From the NCBI RefSeq assembly GCF_008329985.2, contig NZ_CP038437.2, forward strand, positions 868,001 through 932,000: 64,000 nucleotides of DNA, given 5' to 3'. Shown one piece after another: positions 35,252 through 44,150 of this stretch; position 1 is the stretch's first letter; each line of letters starts with the position of its first letter. The stretch is from Halomonas binhaiensis. Lineage in GTDB: Bacteria; Pseudomonadota; Gammaproteobacteria; Pseudomonadales; Halomonadaceae. A program made the translations under genes and the position numbers. The notes below the pieces were generated by a model that was not told the origin of the DNA, made no database searches, and saw only the letters and a list, made by a program, of their open reading frames with translations.

Positions 35252-35942
35252 GGCGATAGTCCTCGGCCAATTCATGGGCGGAAACACCTCGCCAGTAGCG
35301 CCACCTGAGTTTCCACATCAGCCATATGGTTGTTATCACTCCGTGGCGTTCCCACCGCCTTCCATCGGTCATCACGCGCTGTCTGAGACAGGAGGGAGGC
35401 GTCAGTTGTTTCAATCTGCGCGAGATTTCAACGTCCTCCATCAAGGGTTGGTCAGGAAAGCCTGCCACTGTGTCGAATGCCTGGCGGGTCATGAAAATGG
35501 CCTGGTCTCCGGTGGCAATGCCTGTCAGACGGGAGCGCAGGTTCATGGCGCGGGCGATGATGCCGAACCATGGTGAGTGACCTGAGATACTGACATCGAA
35601 ACGCCCCCATGCCTTGCGGTTCAAGGCTTGGCTGACTGCTTTCGTGGCATTGGCCGGCAAGCGTGTATCGGCATGCAGAAACAACAGGTGGGAGGCACGG
35701 GCTGCCTGAGCGCCATGGTTCATTTGCCGTGCCCGGCCGGGGGCAGAGACCAGCACCTGGTCTGCCAGTGGCATGGCCAGGGTAACCGTCGCGTCCTGGC
35801 TGCCGCCATCGACCACGATCAGTTCTACTCCCTTCGAGCGAAATGCCGCCAGCGCTGCCAACTGTGCTTCGATGATATCCGCTTCATTCAAGGCAATGAT
35901 GATGATCGATAAGTGGAAGTCGTGATGCTCAACGCTTTGCAT
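35241..35942 (-). CDS. TIGR04283-type family 2 glycosyltransferase
   Basis: The 233-residue protein is a GT2 enzyme with SIIIIALNEADIIEAQL at the start, ELIVVDGGSQDATV, LFLHADTRLP (DxD-like) and MEDVEISRRLK near the C-terminal end. It belongs with TIGR04283, the usual partner of TIGR04282. The ATG at 35942 is chosen since AGGA lies seven bases before it; the longer frame from 36029 would overlap the ATPase gene by 100 bp. It overlaps the upstream ATPase gene by 14 bp, evidence of tight co-expression with an ABC importer. Confidence 0.86.
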   Translation of the reverse strand: MQSVEHHDFHLSIIIIALNEADIIEAQLAALAAFRSKGVELIVVDGGSQDATVTLAMPLADQVLVSAPGRARQMNHGAQAARASHLLFLHADTRLPANATKAVSQALNRKAWGRFDVSISGHSPWFGIIARAMNLRSRLTGIATGDQAIFMTRQAFDTVAGFPDQPLMEDVEISRRLKQLTPPSCLRQRVMTDGRRWERHGVITTIWLMWKLRWRYWRGVSAHELAEDYRHVR

Positions 35943-36684
35943 GCCGCAGTCCTGGAGTCGATGAGTGAGCGTTGAAAGGAGAGCTTCGTGTCCCGTCATG
36001 CTCAGACTCCTTGGTGGGGAGCAGTTCAATCACGGCATCTCCTGTTGCTTCGGCATCCGCATGATCATGCGTCACCATCAGGGCGGGTAACCCACGGGCG
36101 CGAATACGCTCGAAGACCATTTGGCGCATGTCGTGACGAAGGGCAGCATCGAGCTTGGAAAAAGGCTCGTCCAGCAGCATCGCATGAGGCTGAGAGAGCA
36201 GTACCCGCATCAAAGCCACTCGGGCTTTCTGGCCTCCGGACAGCGTTGCCGGGTCACGCTTGGCGAATCCGGCCAGACCGATATCCGCCAAGGCCGATTC
36301 AACTCGTTCGCGGCGCTCGGAGCGTTTGATCGAGGCCGGCATGCCAAAGGCCAGGTTGCCTCCTACATTGAGATGAGGAAACAGCAGCGGATCCTGGAAC
36401 AGCAGGCCAAGGTGTCGTTGCTGGGCGGGCAGGCCAGTCAGTTCACGCTGGCCTAGATACACATGACCGGTGGCTCGAAAGGCAGGAGCCAGAAAACCTG
36501 CCGCATAGGCCAACAGGGTTGATTTACCGACACCGGAGGGGCCCATGACGCTGACGACCTCGCCAGGAGCGATCCGGGCATTCAAGGTGATCAGGCGATG
36601 ACCGTCGAGGTCGATGGCGACGTTGTTGAACACCAGCGTGTCGCTGAGGGAGCTTGATGAATCTGGCGGCATATGGGGGCGCAT
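35929..36684 (-). CDS. ynjD: ABC transporter ATP-binding protein (YnjD-like)
   Basis: The 251-residue ATPase has Walker A (GPSGVGKST near residue 50), the Q-loop (LLFQDPLLFP), signature (LSGGQKARVALMR), Walker B (AMLLDEPFSKLD) and H-loop (VTHDH). It would power the importer whose permease and binding protein follow upstream on the same strand. The composition resembles YnjD/ThiQ-type small importers. The gap to the permease gene is about 60 bp. Confidence 0.87.
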   Translation of the reverse strand: MRPHMPPDSSSSLSDTLVFNNVAIDLDGHRLITLNARIAPGEVVSVMGPSGVGKSTLLAYAAGFLAPAFRATGHVYLGQRELTGLPAQQRHLGLLFQDPLLFPHLNVGGNLAFGMPASIKRSERRERVESALADIGLAGFAKRDPATLSGGQKARVALMRVLLSQPHAMLLDEPFSKLDAALRHDMRQMVFERIRARGLPALMVTHDHADAEATGDAVIELLPTKESEHDGTRSSPFNAHSSTPGLRHAKR

Positions 36685-36747
36685 ATCAAGTTTATGACTC
36701 TAACTCTAGAAGATGTTGGGGTAAGTGGAGTGATGGTCATTCGTCAA

Positions 36748-38499
36748 TCAGTTCTGCAGCGCTCGGCGGTGATGGTGGAGCAGGCGTGGTAACCACAGGG
36801 CGATGGCAAAGCCCAGGGCTGGCAACAGCAATTGGGCAAGGGCATAGACAGCGGTCAGGCGCCGGTCTCCTCCTGATGCCAGGGTGATGGCTTCGGTGGT
36901 TAGGGTGGTCAGGCGTCCGGCGCTCAGCAACAGGGTTGGCAGGTATTGGCCAATGCTGACAGCCAACCCGACCGCCATGGCGACAGCGATAGGCGCCAGC
37001 AACATGGGCAAGCGCACGCGCACGAAGGTATAGGCAGGGGAGCGGCCCAGAGAAGCAGAAAGCTGCGACCAGCGTGGATCCAGACGCCGGTAGCTTTCGG
37101 CCAGGGACAGGAACACATAAGGCAGTACGAACAGGCAATGTCCCAGGGCAGCTGATAAGAACCCTGGGGAGAGTGCCAAGCATGCCTGCAGTTGAGCCTG
37201 CAGCTGTACCAGACCGAAGAGAAAGGCAACAGGAGGCACCAGCAGCGGAAGATAGAGAATCAGGCTGGCACCTGTTCCCATTGTGCGCCGATTGACGGTT
37301 TCATGTTCCAGGCAGCCTACCACCAGCAGGCTGGAAAACAGGGTGGCACTGAGAGCCAGTGCCAGTGTGGTGAGAGTGGCAGGCCATAGGCCATCGAGTG
37401 CGCGTTGCCAGTTGGCCAGACTCAAGGGGGTTGGCCAGAGCACAGGAAAAGGCCACCAGGTAGCCAGCGACCACAGTATCAGAGCGATCAGGCTGGCGCC
37501 GAGCAAGGTCACGCTGATCCATGCCGAGCCACCGCCAAGCCATAGGCCCAGGCGATGGGCCGTATGGCGTCGACCATCGGTCAGCCAACGTCGGCCAAGA
37601 CAGGCAACAAGACACTCCATCAGCCACCAGCCTGCCAGAGCAAGCAGTGTGATACCAAGTTGGGTCAGGGCGGCGGCGGAAGCCATGAAGCGCTTGGACA
37701 GGTCTGGATCGTTCAACCAGTGCACCACGCTTACCGCCAGCGGCGGGGGGGTTGAAGGGCCGAGAATCATGGCGACATCGACATTGGCTGAAGCGAAGGC
37801 AATCACGGCATAGATGGGAAGACGGATCAGCGGATAGAGCGTGGGAAGAACTGCCTTGAGAAAGGCGGTGGTCGGGGCATAACCCAGGGAACGGGCAAGA
37901 TGGGTACGTTGCTCGGCCTGGCATTGAGACAGGGCGGCAAGACTCATCAGCAGCAGGAAAGGCACTTCCTTGATCACCAGCCCCGCGATCAGTGCCATCC
38001 CCCCGCCATCACCGGGAAACAGATAGTCCGGCGGCGAGTGGAAACCGCTCAGGCCGGGAGAAATCAAGCGCATGGCCAGCCCCGAAGGGGCAAGCAGGAA
38101 GGCCAGGCCGATGGCCGCTGCGGCATGGGGAACGGCAAGCAGTGGCGACAAAAGCCGCCTTAACCAGATGAAGGCTCGGCTATCAGCAAAGGCACCGAGA
38201 AACAGCACCACGATGACCAGAGCGATGGCAGTGCTGGCGATACCTGTGACCAGGCTCAAGCGAATCATTGAGGCCAACCCGGGAGTGTCCAAGAGTGCGC
38301 GCCAGGGATCCAGGCTCAGAGTTTTGCCACCCAACACGGGCAACCAGCCGAATGCCGGGCCAGCAGCCCCCGCCAGGCCCACTAGTACCGGGACGATCAG
38401 CAGAGTTGCCGTGGCCAGGGGGGCCAGCAACAGCAGTCGGGCGTAGGTGGATGCTCGGACCGTCACCTGACTGTCTGGGAGATACTCAGCGTTGGCCAT
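36748..38499 (-). CDS. ynjC: ABC transporter permease, fused double-domain (YnjC-like)
   Basis: The 583-residue inner-membrane protein contains two binding-protein-dependent transport domains in one chain, with about twelve spans. EAA-like loops occur in each half: SLGYAPTTAFLKAVLPTLYP and SLGRSPAYTFVRVRLP. This layout fits YnjC and ThiP. It overlaps the end of the binding-protein gene by 14 bp. With YnjB and YnjD it forms a complete importer of unknown substrate. Confidence 0.87.
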   Translation of the reverse strand: MANAEYLPDSQVTVRASTYARLLLLAPLATATLLIVPVLVGLAGAAGPAFGWLPVLGGKTLSLDPWRALLDTPGLASMIRLSLVTGIASTAIALVIVVLFLGAFADSRAFIWLRRLLSPLLAVPHAAAAIGLAFLLAPSGLAMRLISPGLSGFHSPPDYLFPGDGGGMALIAGLVIKEVPFLLLMSLAALSQCQAEQRTHLARSLGYAPTTAFLKAVLPTLYPLIRLPIYAVIAFASANVDVAMILGPSTPPPLAVSVVHWLNDPDLSKRFMASAAALTQLGITLLALAGWWLMECLVACLGRRWLTDGRRHTAHRLGLWLGGGSAWISVTLLGASLIALILWSLATWWPFPVLWPTPLSLANWQRALDGLWPATLTTLALALSATLFSSLLVVGCLEHETVNRRTMGTGASLILYLPLLVPPVAFLFGLVQLQAQLQACLALSPGFLSAALGHCLFVLPYVFLSLAESYRRLDPRWSQLSASLGRSPAYTFVRVRLPMLLAPIAVAMAVGLAVSIGQYLPTLLLSAGRLTTLTTEAITLASGGDRRLTAVYALAQLLLPALGFAIALWLPRLLHHHRRALQN

Positions 38500-39772
38500 A
38501 ATGCTTGAGCCAGCCAGCCTCTGCCGCTTCCATCCAACTTGGATGGGGCTCCGGGAGTGTCTGGCTCAGGGCTTGTGTGGGCAGGCGGGCAGGCTGATCA
38601 TCCGTAGGGGTGAGAGCCTGCTTCTGGGGTTCGCTCAATACTGCCAGGTCCAGCACGGTAGGGTCGCCCCAGACATCGAGACGTTGCTTGTACGCCTGGG
38701 CCTCGGGTGACAGCAGGAAATTGGCTGTGACCATGGCTCCGGCCTTGTGGCTGGCATTGAAGGGGATGGCAACAAAGTGGACGTTGCCGATGGTGCCTCC
38801 ATCGAGCACATAGCTGCGTGTAGAGGGAGGCAGCTGGTAGCTGGAAACCGCTGCAGCGGGCTCTGCCGGGTTGAAGGTATAGGCCAGCCACACTTCTCCA
38901 TCTCCCATCAGGCTCTTGAGCTTGGGGCCTGAGGCGGGGAAGTGACGCCCCTTGCGCCACAAGTAGGGGTGCAACTGGTCCAGATAATCCCACAAGGGTG
39001 CAAGTACGGCGTCCACATCAGCTTCGCTGGCGGGGCGGGCAAGCACATCAGGATCATCGGTCAGCGCGATCAGAGCCTGCTTGAGAAATGTCGAACCGAG
39101 AAAGTCCGGGACCAATGGGTAAGTGAAACGTCCTGGATGCTGCTTGGCCCAGTCCAGCAGCTCGGCCATGCTGCGTGGTGGCGAATCAACCCTGTCGGCG
39201 TCGTAGTAGAAGGTAAGCTGAGCCTTTCCCCAGGGCGATTCATAGCCTTCTGTTGCTACCGTGAAGTCGGTTGTCATCTCCGTATGAGTGTCGGGGGATG
39301 TCAGCGAGAAATTGGGCAGACGCTCTGCCATGGGCCCGAACAGCAAATCGTTCTTCTTCATCGCGGCGAAGTTCTCGCCGTTGATCCAGATCAGGTCGAT
39401 AGCGCCCTGTTCATCGTTACCTGCGGCTTTCTCTGCCACGACCCGCGATACGGCCGCTGCCGTATCGTCCAGTTTGACGTGTACCAGATTGATGTCATAC
39501 GCACTCTTGAGCTGAGCCCCGACCCAACCGATGTAGGCATTGACATTGCTGTCTCCTCCCCAGGCATTCCAGTACACGGCCTGTCCCTGAGCAGCGTTCT
39601 CGATGGCCGTCCAGTCTTGCGGCTCATTGCTGGTGGCTAGTGTAGTGTTGGACAGGTCCGTGTTGGACAGGGCCGTGTTGGACAGTGTCGCCAGCGCCAA
39701 TGCCGAGACGAGACCAAGGAGGCGCAATGGCGACAATTTCCGTCGGGAGAAGTGCTGTGAGGGATACGACAT
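38486..39772 (-). CDS. ynjB: ABC transporter substrate-binding protein (YnjB-like)
   Basis: The 428-residue periplasmic protein opens with a basic N-terminus and a hydrophobic signal segment (residues about 15-35). It continues with YWNAWGGDSNVNAYIGWVG, DLIWINGENFAAMK and YESPWGKAQLTFYYD, blocks that recall E. coli YnjB. Directly after the signal segment it has a repeat LSNTA-LSNTD-LSNTT encoded by three 15-bp units. AAGGA precedes the ATG. The substrate is unknown. Its neighbours ynjC and ynjD lie downstream with overlap. Confidence 0.87.
   Translation of the reverse strand: MSYPSQHFSRRKLSPLRLLGLVSALALATLSNTALSNTDLSNTTLATSNEPQDWTAIENAAQGQAVYWNAWGGDSNVNAYIGWVGAQLKSAYDINLVHVKLDDTAAAVSRVVAEKAAGNDEQGAIDLIWINGENFAAMKKNDLLFGPMAERLPNFSLTSPDTHTEMTTDFTVATEGYESPWGKAQLTFYYDADRVDSPPRSMAELLDWAKQHPGRFTYPLVPDFLGSTFLKQALIALTDDPDVLARPASEADVDAVLAPLWDYLDQLHPYLWRKGRHFPASGPKLKSLMGDGEVWLAYTFNPAEPAAAVSSYQLPPSTRSYVLDGGTIGNVHFVAIPFNASHKAGAMVTANFLLSPEAQAYKQRLDVWGDPTVLDLAVLSEPQKQALTPTDDQPARLPTQALSQTLPEPHPSWMEAAEAGWLKHYGQR
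39645..39689. repeat. Three-unit 15-bp repeat inside ynjB
   Basis: Units of GTGTTGGACAGGTCC type lie at 39645-39659, 39660-39674 and 39675-39689. On the coding strand they give LSNT plus one variable residue, immediately after the signal segment. Copy number change would add or remove five residues without changing frame. Confidence 0.92.
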
Positions 39773-39796
39773 CAGGCTTTCCTTGGGGCAATGATG

Positions 39797-40897
39797 TTAT
39801 TGAGCGCGATCTTGGGAAGGTGTGTGTTGATCGAGTGCGTCGAGTTCACGGGCTACGTGTTCGATAACGGGTGGAGACAGGTAATGCTCGACACGCTCGC
39901 GTACATGAGTGACAAGGGCATCATCGCTGAGACGGTTCGACCAGTCTTCACCACGGTGTTCACTATCCACTTGATGTGAATTCGTTGCACGCCATTTGGC
40001 GCACCAGGTCAATGACCATAACCACATGGCCCGGCGGCAGGCCATCAGCTCCTGCCACGGAAAAAGTTTACGGTGTTCTTGCAGACATGACTGCCAGTGC
40101 TGGTACAACGAAATGACCTGTGCGTGGGTCAGCACAGCTTGGGTGTTGATGTCCCAAGTGGTGGAGGTATACAGACTGAGATGGGCCAGGTCGAAACCGG
40201 GCAGGGAATAGCGGCACTTCTCAAGATCGACCAGCACCGCACGACCACTGCGCTCGATGAGGAAGTTGCCGGGATGGGCATCGAAACTGATCAGGCCTAT
40301 GGTCGACAGGCTGATGGCCTTGGGCAGCGTTTCCAGAGCCTGGTGAATCTGGTCAAGGCTGGTGCTGTTCAACTGGGCGGCATCCAGATGGCTTGCCTGG
40401 ATGTGTATCTCCTTGAGCATTTCATGCCAGGGATTGGCTGGTGCCATCAGGGGAGTGCGCCGGTTCTCTGATGGTAGGGGAAGATGATGGAGGCTGGCCA
40501 GCGTTTGCGCCAGACTCGGCAGGTCATCAGGCAACTTGGCTGGGCGACCTTCGATGGCTTCTACCAGCAGTGCTCCTCTCGGAAGTTGTTCATCGCAGGG
40601 CAGTACGCCATGCAACCGGGGGGTATGGCCACTGGCCTGGGCGCGCTCGAAGCACGTCGACTGGTAGGACAGGTTGTCATGGGCAGAGAGCTGCATCTGG
40701 CTTTGCTTAGGAATGCGTGCCACCCAATCTCCCCGGGGGCGTCTGATACGTACGTGCCAGTGGGCCAGTCCGGTATCTGCCATGGCGATGAGTGCGCTTT
40801 TCGGTATGGACCAGCCTTGGCATTCCAGGCTCTGGTGCAACGCATCCAGAGGTGGTGCGGGATGGGGGATAGCCGGTGTCTGGACATAAGAGGGCAT
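39797..40897 (-). CDS. Aminoglycoside/choline-kinase-like phosphotransferase
   Basis: The 366-residue protein has the protein-kinase-like fold of APH/choline kinases: a lysine/arginine-bearing N-lobe strand (WVARIPKQSQ), LVEAIEGRPAK, the catalytic-type loop FDAHPGNFLIE and the metal site VLVDLEKCRYSLPGFDLAHL. The catalytic loop keeps the DAHPGN core. It is the first gene of the minus-strand operon, 25 bp before ynjB. The substrate, perhaps a small alcohol or sugar brought in by YnjBCD, is inference. Confidence 0.75.
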   Translation of the reverse strand: MPSYVQTPAIPHPAPPLDALHQSLECQGWSIPKSALIAMADTGLAHWHVRIRRPRGDWVARIPKQSQMQLSAHDNLSYQSTCFERAQASGHTPRLHGVLPCDEQLPRGALLVEAIEGRPAKLPDDLPSLAQTLASLHHLPLPSENRRTPLMAPANPWHEMLKEIHIQASHLDAAQLNSTSLDQIHQALETLPKAISLSTIGLISFDAHPGNFLIERSGRAVLVDLEKCRYSLPGFDLAHLSLYTSTTWDINTQAVLTHAQVISLYQHWQSCLQEHRKLFPWQELMACRRAMWLWSLTWCAKWRATNSHQVDSEHRGEDWSNRLSDDALVTHVRERVEHYLSPPVIEHVARELDALDQHTPSQDRAQ

Positions 40898-40956
40898 GTC
40901 GCATTCCTGTGACGTTTAGGTTGAGTCTCCAAGGTCACCTGATCCTTACAAACTTT

Positions 40957-40998
40957 CTTAAAGTGCTTTTCTTAAAGTGCTTTTCTTAAAGTAGTTTT
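40957..40998. repeat. Three-unit 14-bp tandem repeat (CTTAAAGTGCTTTT)
   Basis: Two identical units at 40957-40970 and 40971-40984 are followed by a variant (CTTAAAGTAGTTTT) at 40985-40998. The array sits in the divergent promoter region between the phosphotransferase operon and the universal stress gene, 60 bp from the former and 156 bp from the latter. Confidence 0.93.
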
Positions 40999-41154
40999 CC
41001 GCTAGTCCTTATCACTCATCATTGACGCGACAAGATGACTTTGCCATGTTCCGGGGAAAATAGGCCAAGGACCGTGACGTGATGCTGGTCGATGGTGTAA
41101 ACAGGATGTAGATAAAAAAGAAGATCAGCCAATTGCCAGCTGCAGGATGATGCA

Positions 41155-42009
41155 ATGACAGAACAAGTAATGGCCGCTATCGATGGCTCGCAGTTTTCTG
41201 AAGCCATCTGCGATTACGCTGCCTGGGCAAGCAAGGCGCTGGATGTGTCCTTGACCTTTGTGCACGTGGTCGATAATCACCCTCAGACTGCCGAAGCCGA
41301 TCTATCCGGTACCATTGGTCTGGGCTCCCGGGAGCATCTACTGGAAGAACTGGCCGAGCTCGATGAGCGCCGTGCGAAGGTCGCGCAGGAGCATGGTCGC
41401 CTGATGCTCAAGGCCGCGATAGAGCGGGCTCGGCAAGATGGCATCGAAGAGCCATGTAGCCGTCAGCGCAATGGGACTCTGGTCGAGACTTTGATTGAGC
41501 TGGAAGGAGACATTCGCCTGTTGGTGATTGGCAAGCGTGGCGAGAGTGCTGGCCTGGACAGCGAGCATCTTGGCTCCAACCTGGAACGGGTAGTACGCGG
41601 CATGCATCGGCCCATCCTGATGGTACCGCCAGTGTTCAAGGCTCCCGAGCGTGTGATGATCGCCTTTGATGGCAGCAAGACGACCCGCAAGGGGGTGGAA
41701 ATGCTGGCCTCCAGCCCTCTGTTCCAAGGCATCGATTGTCATGTGCTCATGGTCGGAGCCGATACAGGCGATACCCGTTCGCAACTGGACTGGGCCCTGG
41801 AGGCATTGCGTCATGCGGGGCATGTTGCTCAAGGAGATATTCGTGCCGGGGAGGTGGAAGAGACCTTGCGGACCTATCAGCAGGAGCATGATATCGATAT
41901 GCTGGTGATGGGAGCCTATGGGCATTCACGCATTCGTCAATTGCTGGTAGGCAGCACGACAACCAGTGTGTTGCGTTCGGCTGAGACGCCTGTATTGCTG
42001 CTGCGTTAG
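41155..42009 (+). CDS. Universal stress protein, tandem UspA domains
   Basis: The 284-residue cytoplasmic protein holds two Usp domains (about 1-158 and 160-284). Each has the usual first strand (VMAAIDGSQFSE and VMIAFDGSKTTRK); the second ends with the ATP-binding type signature MGAYGHSRIRQLLVGSTT and the first with a degenerate version. It follows a purine-rich AGGATG leader. Such proteins respond to starvation, osmotic and other stress. It is monocistronic, ended by the terminator at 42045. Confidence 0.92.
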   Translation: MTEQVMAAIDGSQFSEAICDYAAWASKALDVSLTFVHVVDNHPQTAEADLSGTIGLGSREHLLEELAELDERRAKVAQEHGRLMLKAAIERARQDGIEEPCSRQRNGTLVETLIELEGDIRLLVIGKRGESAGLDSEHLGSNLERVVRGMHRPILMVPPVFKAPERVMIAFDGSKTTRKGVEMLASSPLFQGIDCHVLMVGADTGDTRSQLDWALEALRHAGHVAQGDIRAGEVEETLRTYQQEHDIDMLVMGAYGHSRIRQLLVGSTTTSVLRSAETPVLLLR

Positions 42010-42044
42010 TCGATACACGATCTGACATCGATCAGCACTGTTGA

Positions 42045-42078
42045 ACCCCTGGAGTCTTTCGAATCCCGGGGTGTTTTT
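42045..42078 (+). terminator. Terminator of the universal stress gene
   Basis: ACCCC (42045-42049) pairs with GGGGT (42068-42072), extended inward by GGA/TCC across one mismatch, and a T5 run follows at 42074-42078. It lies 36 bp after the stop codon. Confidence 0.8.
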
Positions 42079-42260
42079 ATGTAAAGCATATCTTTTCCAG
42101 GCTTCGTCATTCACGAAGCTTAGGTTGCTGATTGCCGAATTGCGGTCAAGTAACCACTGTCTCATGCTGTTATAGCCATTATTCCAATAATACGAGTTGT
42201 AACGAAATTTCCTTTCAGGAAAACGAACCCCCTTGCCAATAAAAAAGCAGAACACAACCC

Positions 42261-42557
42261 ATGTCCCAACATATGTCTCCACGACGAGAACACGCCAGCG
42301 TCTCCGATGCCCCGAATAGAGAGCCTGTCCGTAAGCCCTGGATCTGGATCGTCATCGGCCTCATCATCGCCATTTCTGTGCCCTGGTACTGGCCGCCTGG
42401 AACGCTGCAGCCCATCGTTCTGGGGGTGCCGTTATGGGCGCTGATTGCCGTCGTAGGCTCGGTTGCCCTATGTGCCTTTCTGAGCTGGGCTTGTATCACT
42501 CAATGGAGTGATTCCGACGACGATACCGAACCAGCCAACGACGCGGAACAGGAGTGA
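42261..42557 (+). CDS. Small membrane partner of a sodium:solute symporter (DUF3311-like)
   Basis: The 98-residue protein has two hydrophobic helices (about 27-43 and 51-74) linked by WYWPPGTLQPIVLGVPLWA, with an acidic C-terminal tail. Small DUF3311-type proteins with this layout are commonly encoded just before SSS-family symporters, as here. Its stop is four bases before the symporter GTG start. The ATG at 42261 has no clear ribosome site; the next ATG at 42273 is an alternative. Confidence 0.75.
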   Translation: MSQHMSPRREHASVSDAPNREPVRKPWIWIVIGLIIAISVPWYWPPGTLQPIVLGVPLWALIAVVGSVALCAFLSWACITQWSDSDDDTEPANDAEQE

Positions 42558-42561
42558 CAAG

Positions 42562-44052
42562 GTGCAAGAGTTAACTTTTGCCGGCACTCCCGGCATCCTC
42601 GTATTGATTGCCTATGCCGTGATGATGCTGGGTATTGGTTTCTGGGTGAGCTACAGCCGCCCTGGTGTGCGCGAAGACATGCAGAGCTATTATCTTGCAG
42701 GCCGCCACCTGGGTATCGTGGTGCTGTTCTTTACCCTGTATGCCACCCAATACAGTGGTAACAACATCGTTGGCTATGCACCTGCCGCCTACCGCATGGG
42801 TTTTGCCTGGTGGCAGTCGGTGATGTTCATGACCATCATCATCGCTGGCTATATGCTCTTTGCACCGCGTCTGCATAACATTGCCAAGCGACAGCAGTTT
42901 CTGACTCCTACCGATTGGCTGCGTTACCGTTTCGGTTCGCCGGCCATCACCCTGCTTTCCGCTCTGCTCATGCTGTGGGGGCTTGGTAACTACCTGCTTG
43001 AGCAACTGGTGGCAATGGGCCACGGCATCTCCGGACTCACGGGTGGGACGGTGCCCTATCAGGTTGCGATGCTGGGCTTCGTATTCGTGATGTTGGCCTA
43101 CTCCTGGATGGGAGGTATGCGCGCGGTGGCCTTCACCGATGTCATGCAGGGCATTGCCTTGCTGCTTGGGGTGGCGGTACTGGTTGCAGGTGGTTTGTAC
43201 CTGATCGGTGGTCATCTGGGCGATGCCTTTACCTATGTGGTCGCGGAGCAACCCGACAAGGCTGCTGTGCCACCGCTGGAGAGTTCTGTCAGCTGGATCT
43301 CGATTCTGGTGCTGGTCGGCATTGGAGCAGCTGTCTATCCCCATGCTATCCAACGCATCTACGCGGCCGAGAATACTCAGACCCTGCGACGTTCCCTGGC
43401 TCGCATGGCATGGATGCCGCTAGTCACGACGGCGGTGATCTTCGTAGTCGGAATCATCGGCATCCAGCTTTACCCTGGCCTCTCCGATACTCAGTCCGAG
43501 CAACTCGTCGGGCGTATTGCCAACGATGTCGCGGCCATCAATCCGTTTTTCTACGTGATGATGATTCTGTTGTTCGGTGGTGTGGTGGCAGCCATCGTCT
43601 CCACTGCGGATTCGGTGCTGCTGTCGTTCTCATCGATCATTTCCAATGATATCTACAGGCGTCATATTCGCCCCGAGGCCAGTGAGCAGCGGGCGCTGAT
43701 GGTAGGCAAGATCTGTGGCCTGGTGGCGGTTGGGGGCCTGTTGATTCTTGCCTGGAACCCGCCAACGTTGCTGGTGAATATCTTCGTCCTCAAGTTTGAA
43801 TTGCTGATTCAGATTGCTCCTGCTTTCATCATCGGACTGTACTGGAAGCGTATGCACAGCCAGCCAGTGTTCTACGGCATGTTGATCGGTGCCTTGCTGG
43901 CAGGAGGCATGGCCCTGGCGGGTATCGGTAAGGTGTATGGAGTGCATGCAGGGGTGGTTGGCCTGCTCGTCAATACGGCCATTGCAGTGGTCGGATCATT
44001 GCTGGTTCCTGCGCGCGATGAGGCTGCTTCCCTGGAGAAATCAAGCAACTGA
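42562..44052 (+). CDS. Sodium:solute symporter (SSS family)
   Basis: The 496-residue inner-membrane protein has about thirteen helices with SSS-family blocks: YYLAGRHLG, the ATQYSGNNIVGYAPAAYRMG segment and a late GGVVAAIVSTADSVLLSFSS block carrying sodium-site serines. The GTG start at 42562 has AGGAG seven bases upstream; the longer frame starting at 42508 would overlap its partner gene. The solute is unknown. Related proteins carry organic acids, amino acids or osmolytes. Confidence 0.9.
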   Translation: MQELTFAGTPGILVLIAYAVMMLGIGFWVSYSRPGVREDMQSYYLAGRHLGIVVLFFTLYATQYSGNNIVGYAPAAYRMGFAWWQSVMFMTIIIAGYMLFAPRLHNIAKRQQFLTPTDWLRYRFGSPAITLLSALLMLWGLGNYLLEQLVAMGHGISGLTGGTVPYQVAMLGFVFVMLAYSWMGGMRAVAFTDVMQGIALLLGVAVLVAGGLYLIGGHLGDAFTYVVAEQPDKAAVPPLESSVSWISILVLVGIGAAVYPHAIQRIYAAENTQTLRRSLARMAWMPLVTTAVIFVVGIIGIQLYPGLSDTQSEQLVGRIANDVAAINPFFYVMMILLFGGVVAAIVSTADSVLLSFSSIISNDIYRRHIRPEASEQRALMVGKICGLVAVGGLLILAWNPPTLLVNIFVLKFELLIQIAPAFIIGLYWKRMHSQPVFYGMLIGALLAGGMALAGIGKVYGVHAGVVGLLVNTAIAVVGSLLVPARDEAASLEKSSN

Positions 44053-44104
44053 TGCCATGTCATGATGGATGATGTCCTGCCGTATAGGGACATGCATTAC
44101 CATT

Positions 44105-44150
44105 CCATAAACAACACCGCCGCTCTTCGGAGCGGCGGTGTTGTTTATGG
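44105..44150. terminator. Strong 21-bp stem with TTCG tetraloop
   Basis: A perfect 21-bp stem (44105-44125 with 44130-44150) encloses the stable loop TTCG. It begins with CCATAAACAACACC and the mirrored arm ends TGTTGTTTATGG, so a T-rich tail exists in both directions. It lies 52 bp after the symporter stop and should end transcription either way. Confidence 0.9.

Noticed and set aside
34589..35942. Arsenosugar biosynthesis assignment for the two glycosyltransferases
   Set aside because: Family labels suggest it, but no arsenic methyltransferase or related radical-SAM gene is visible here.
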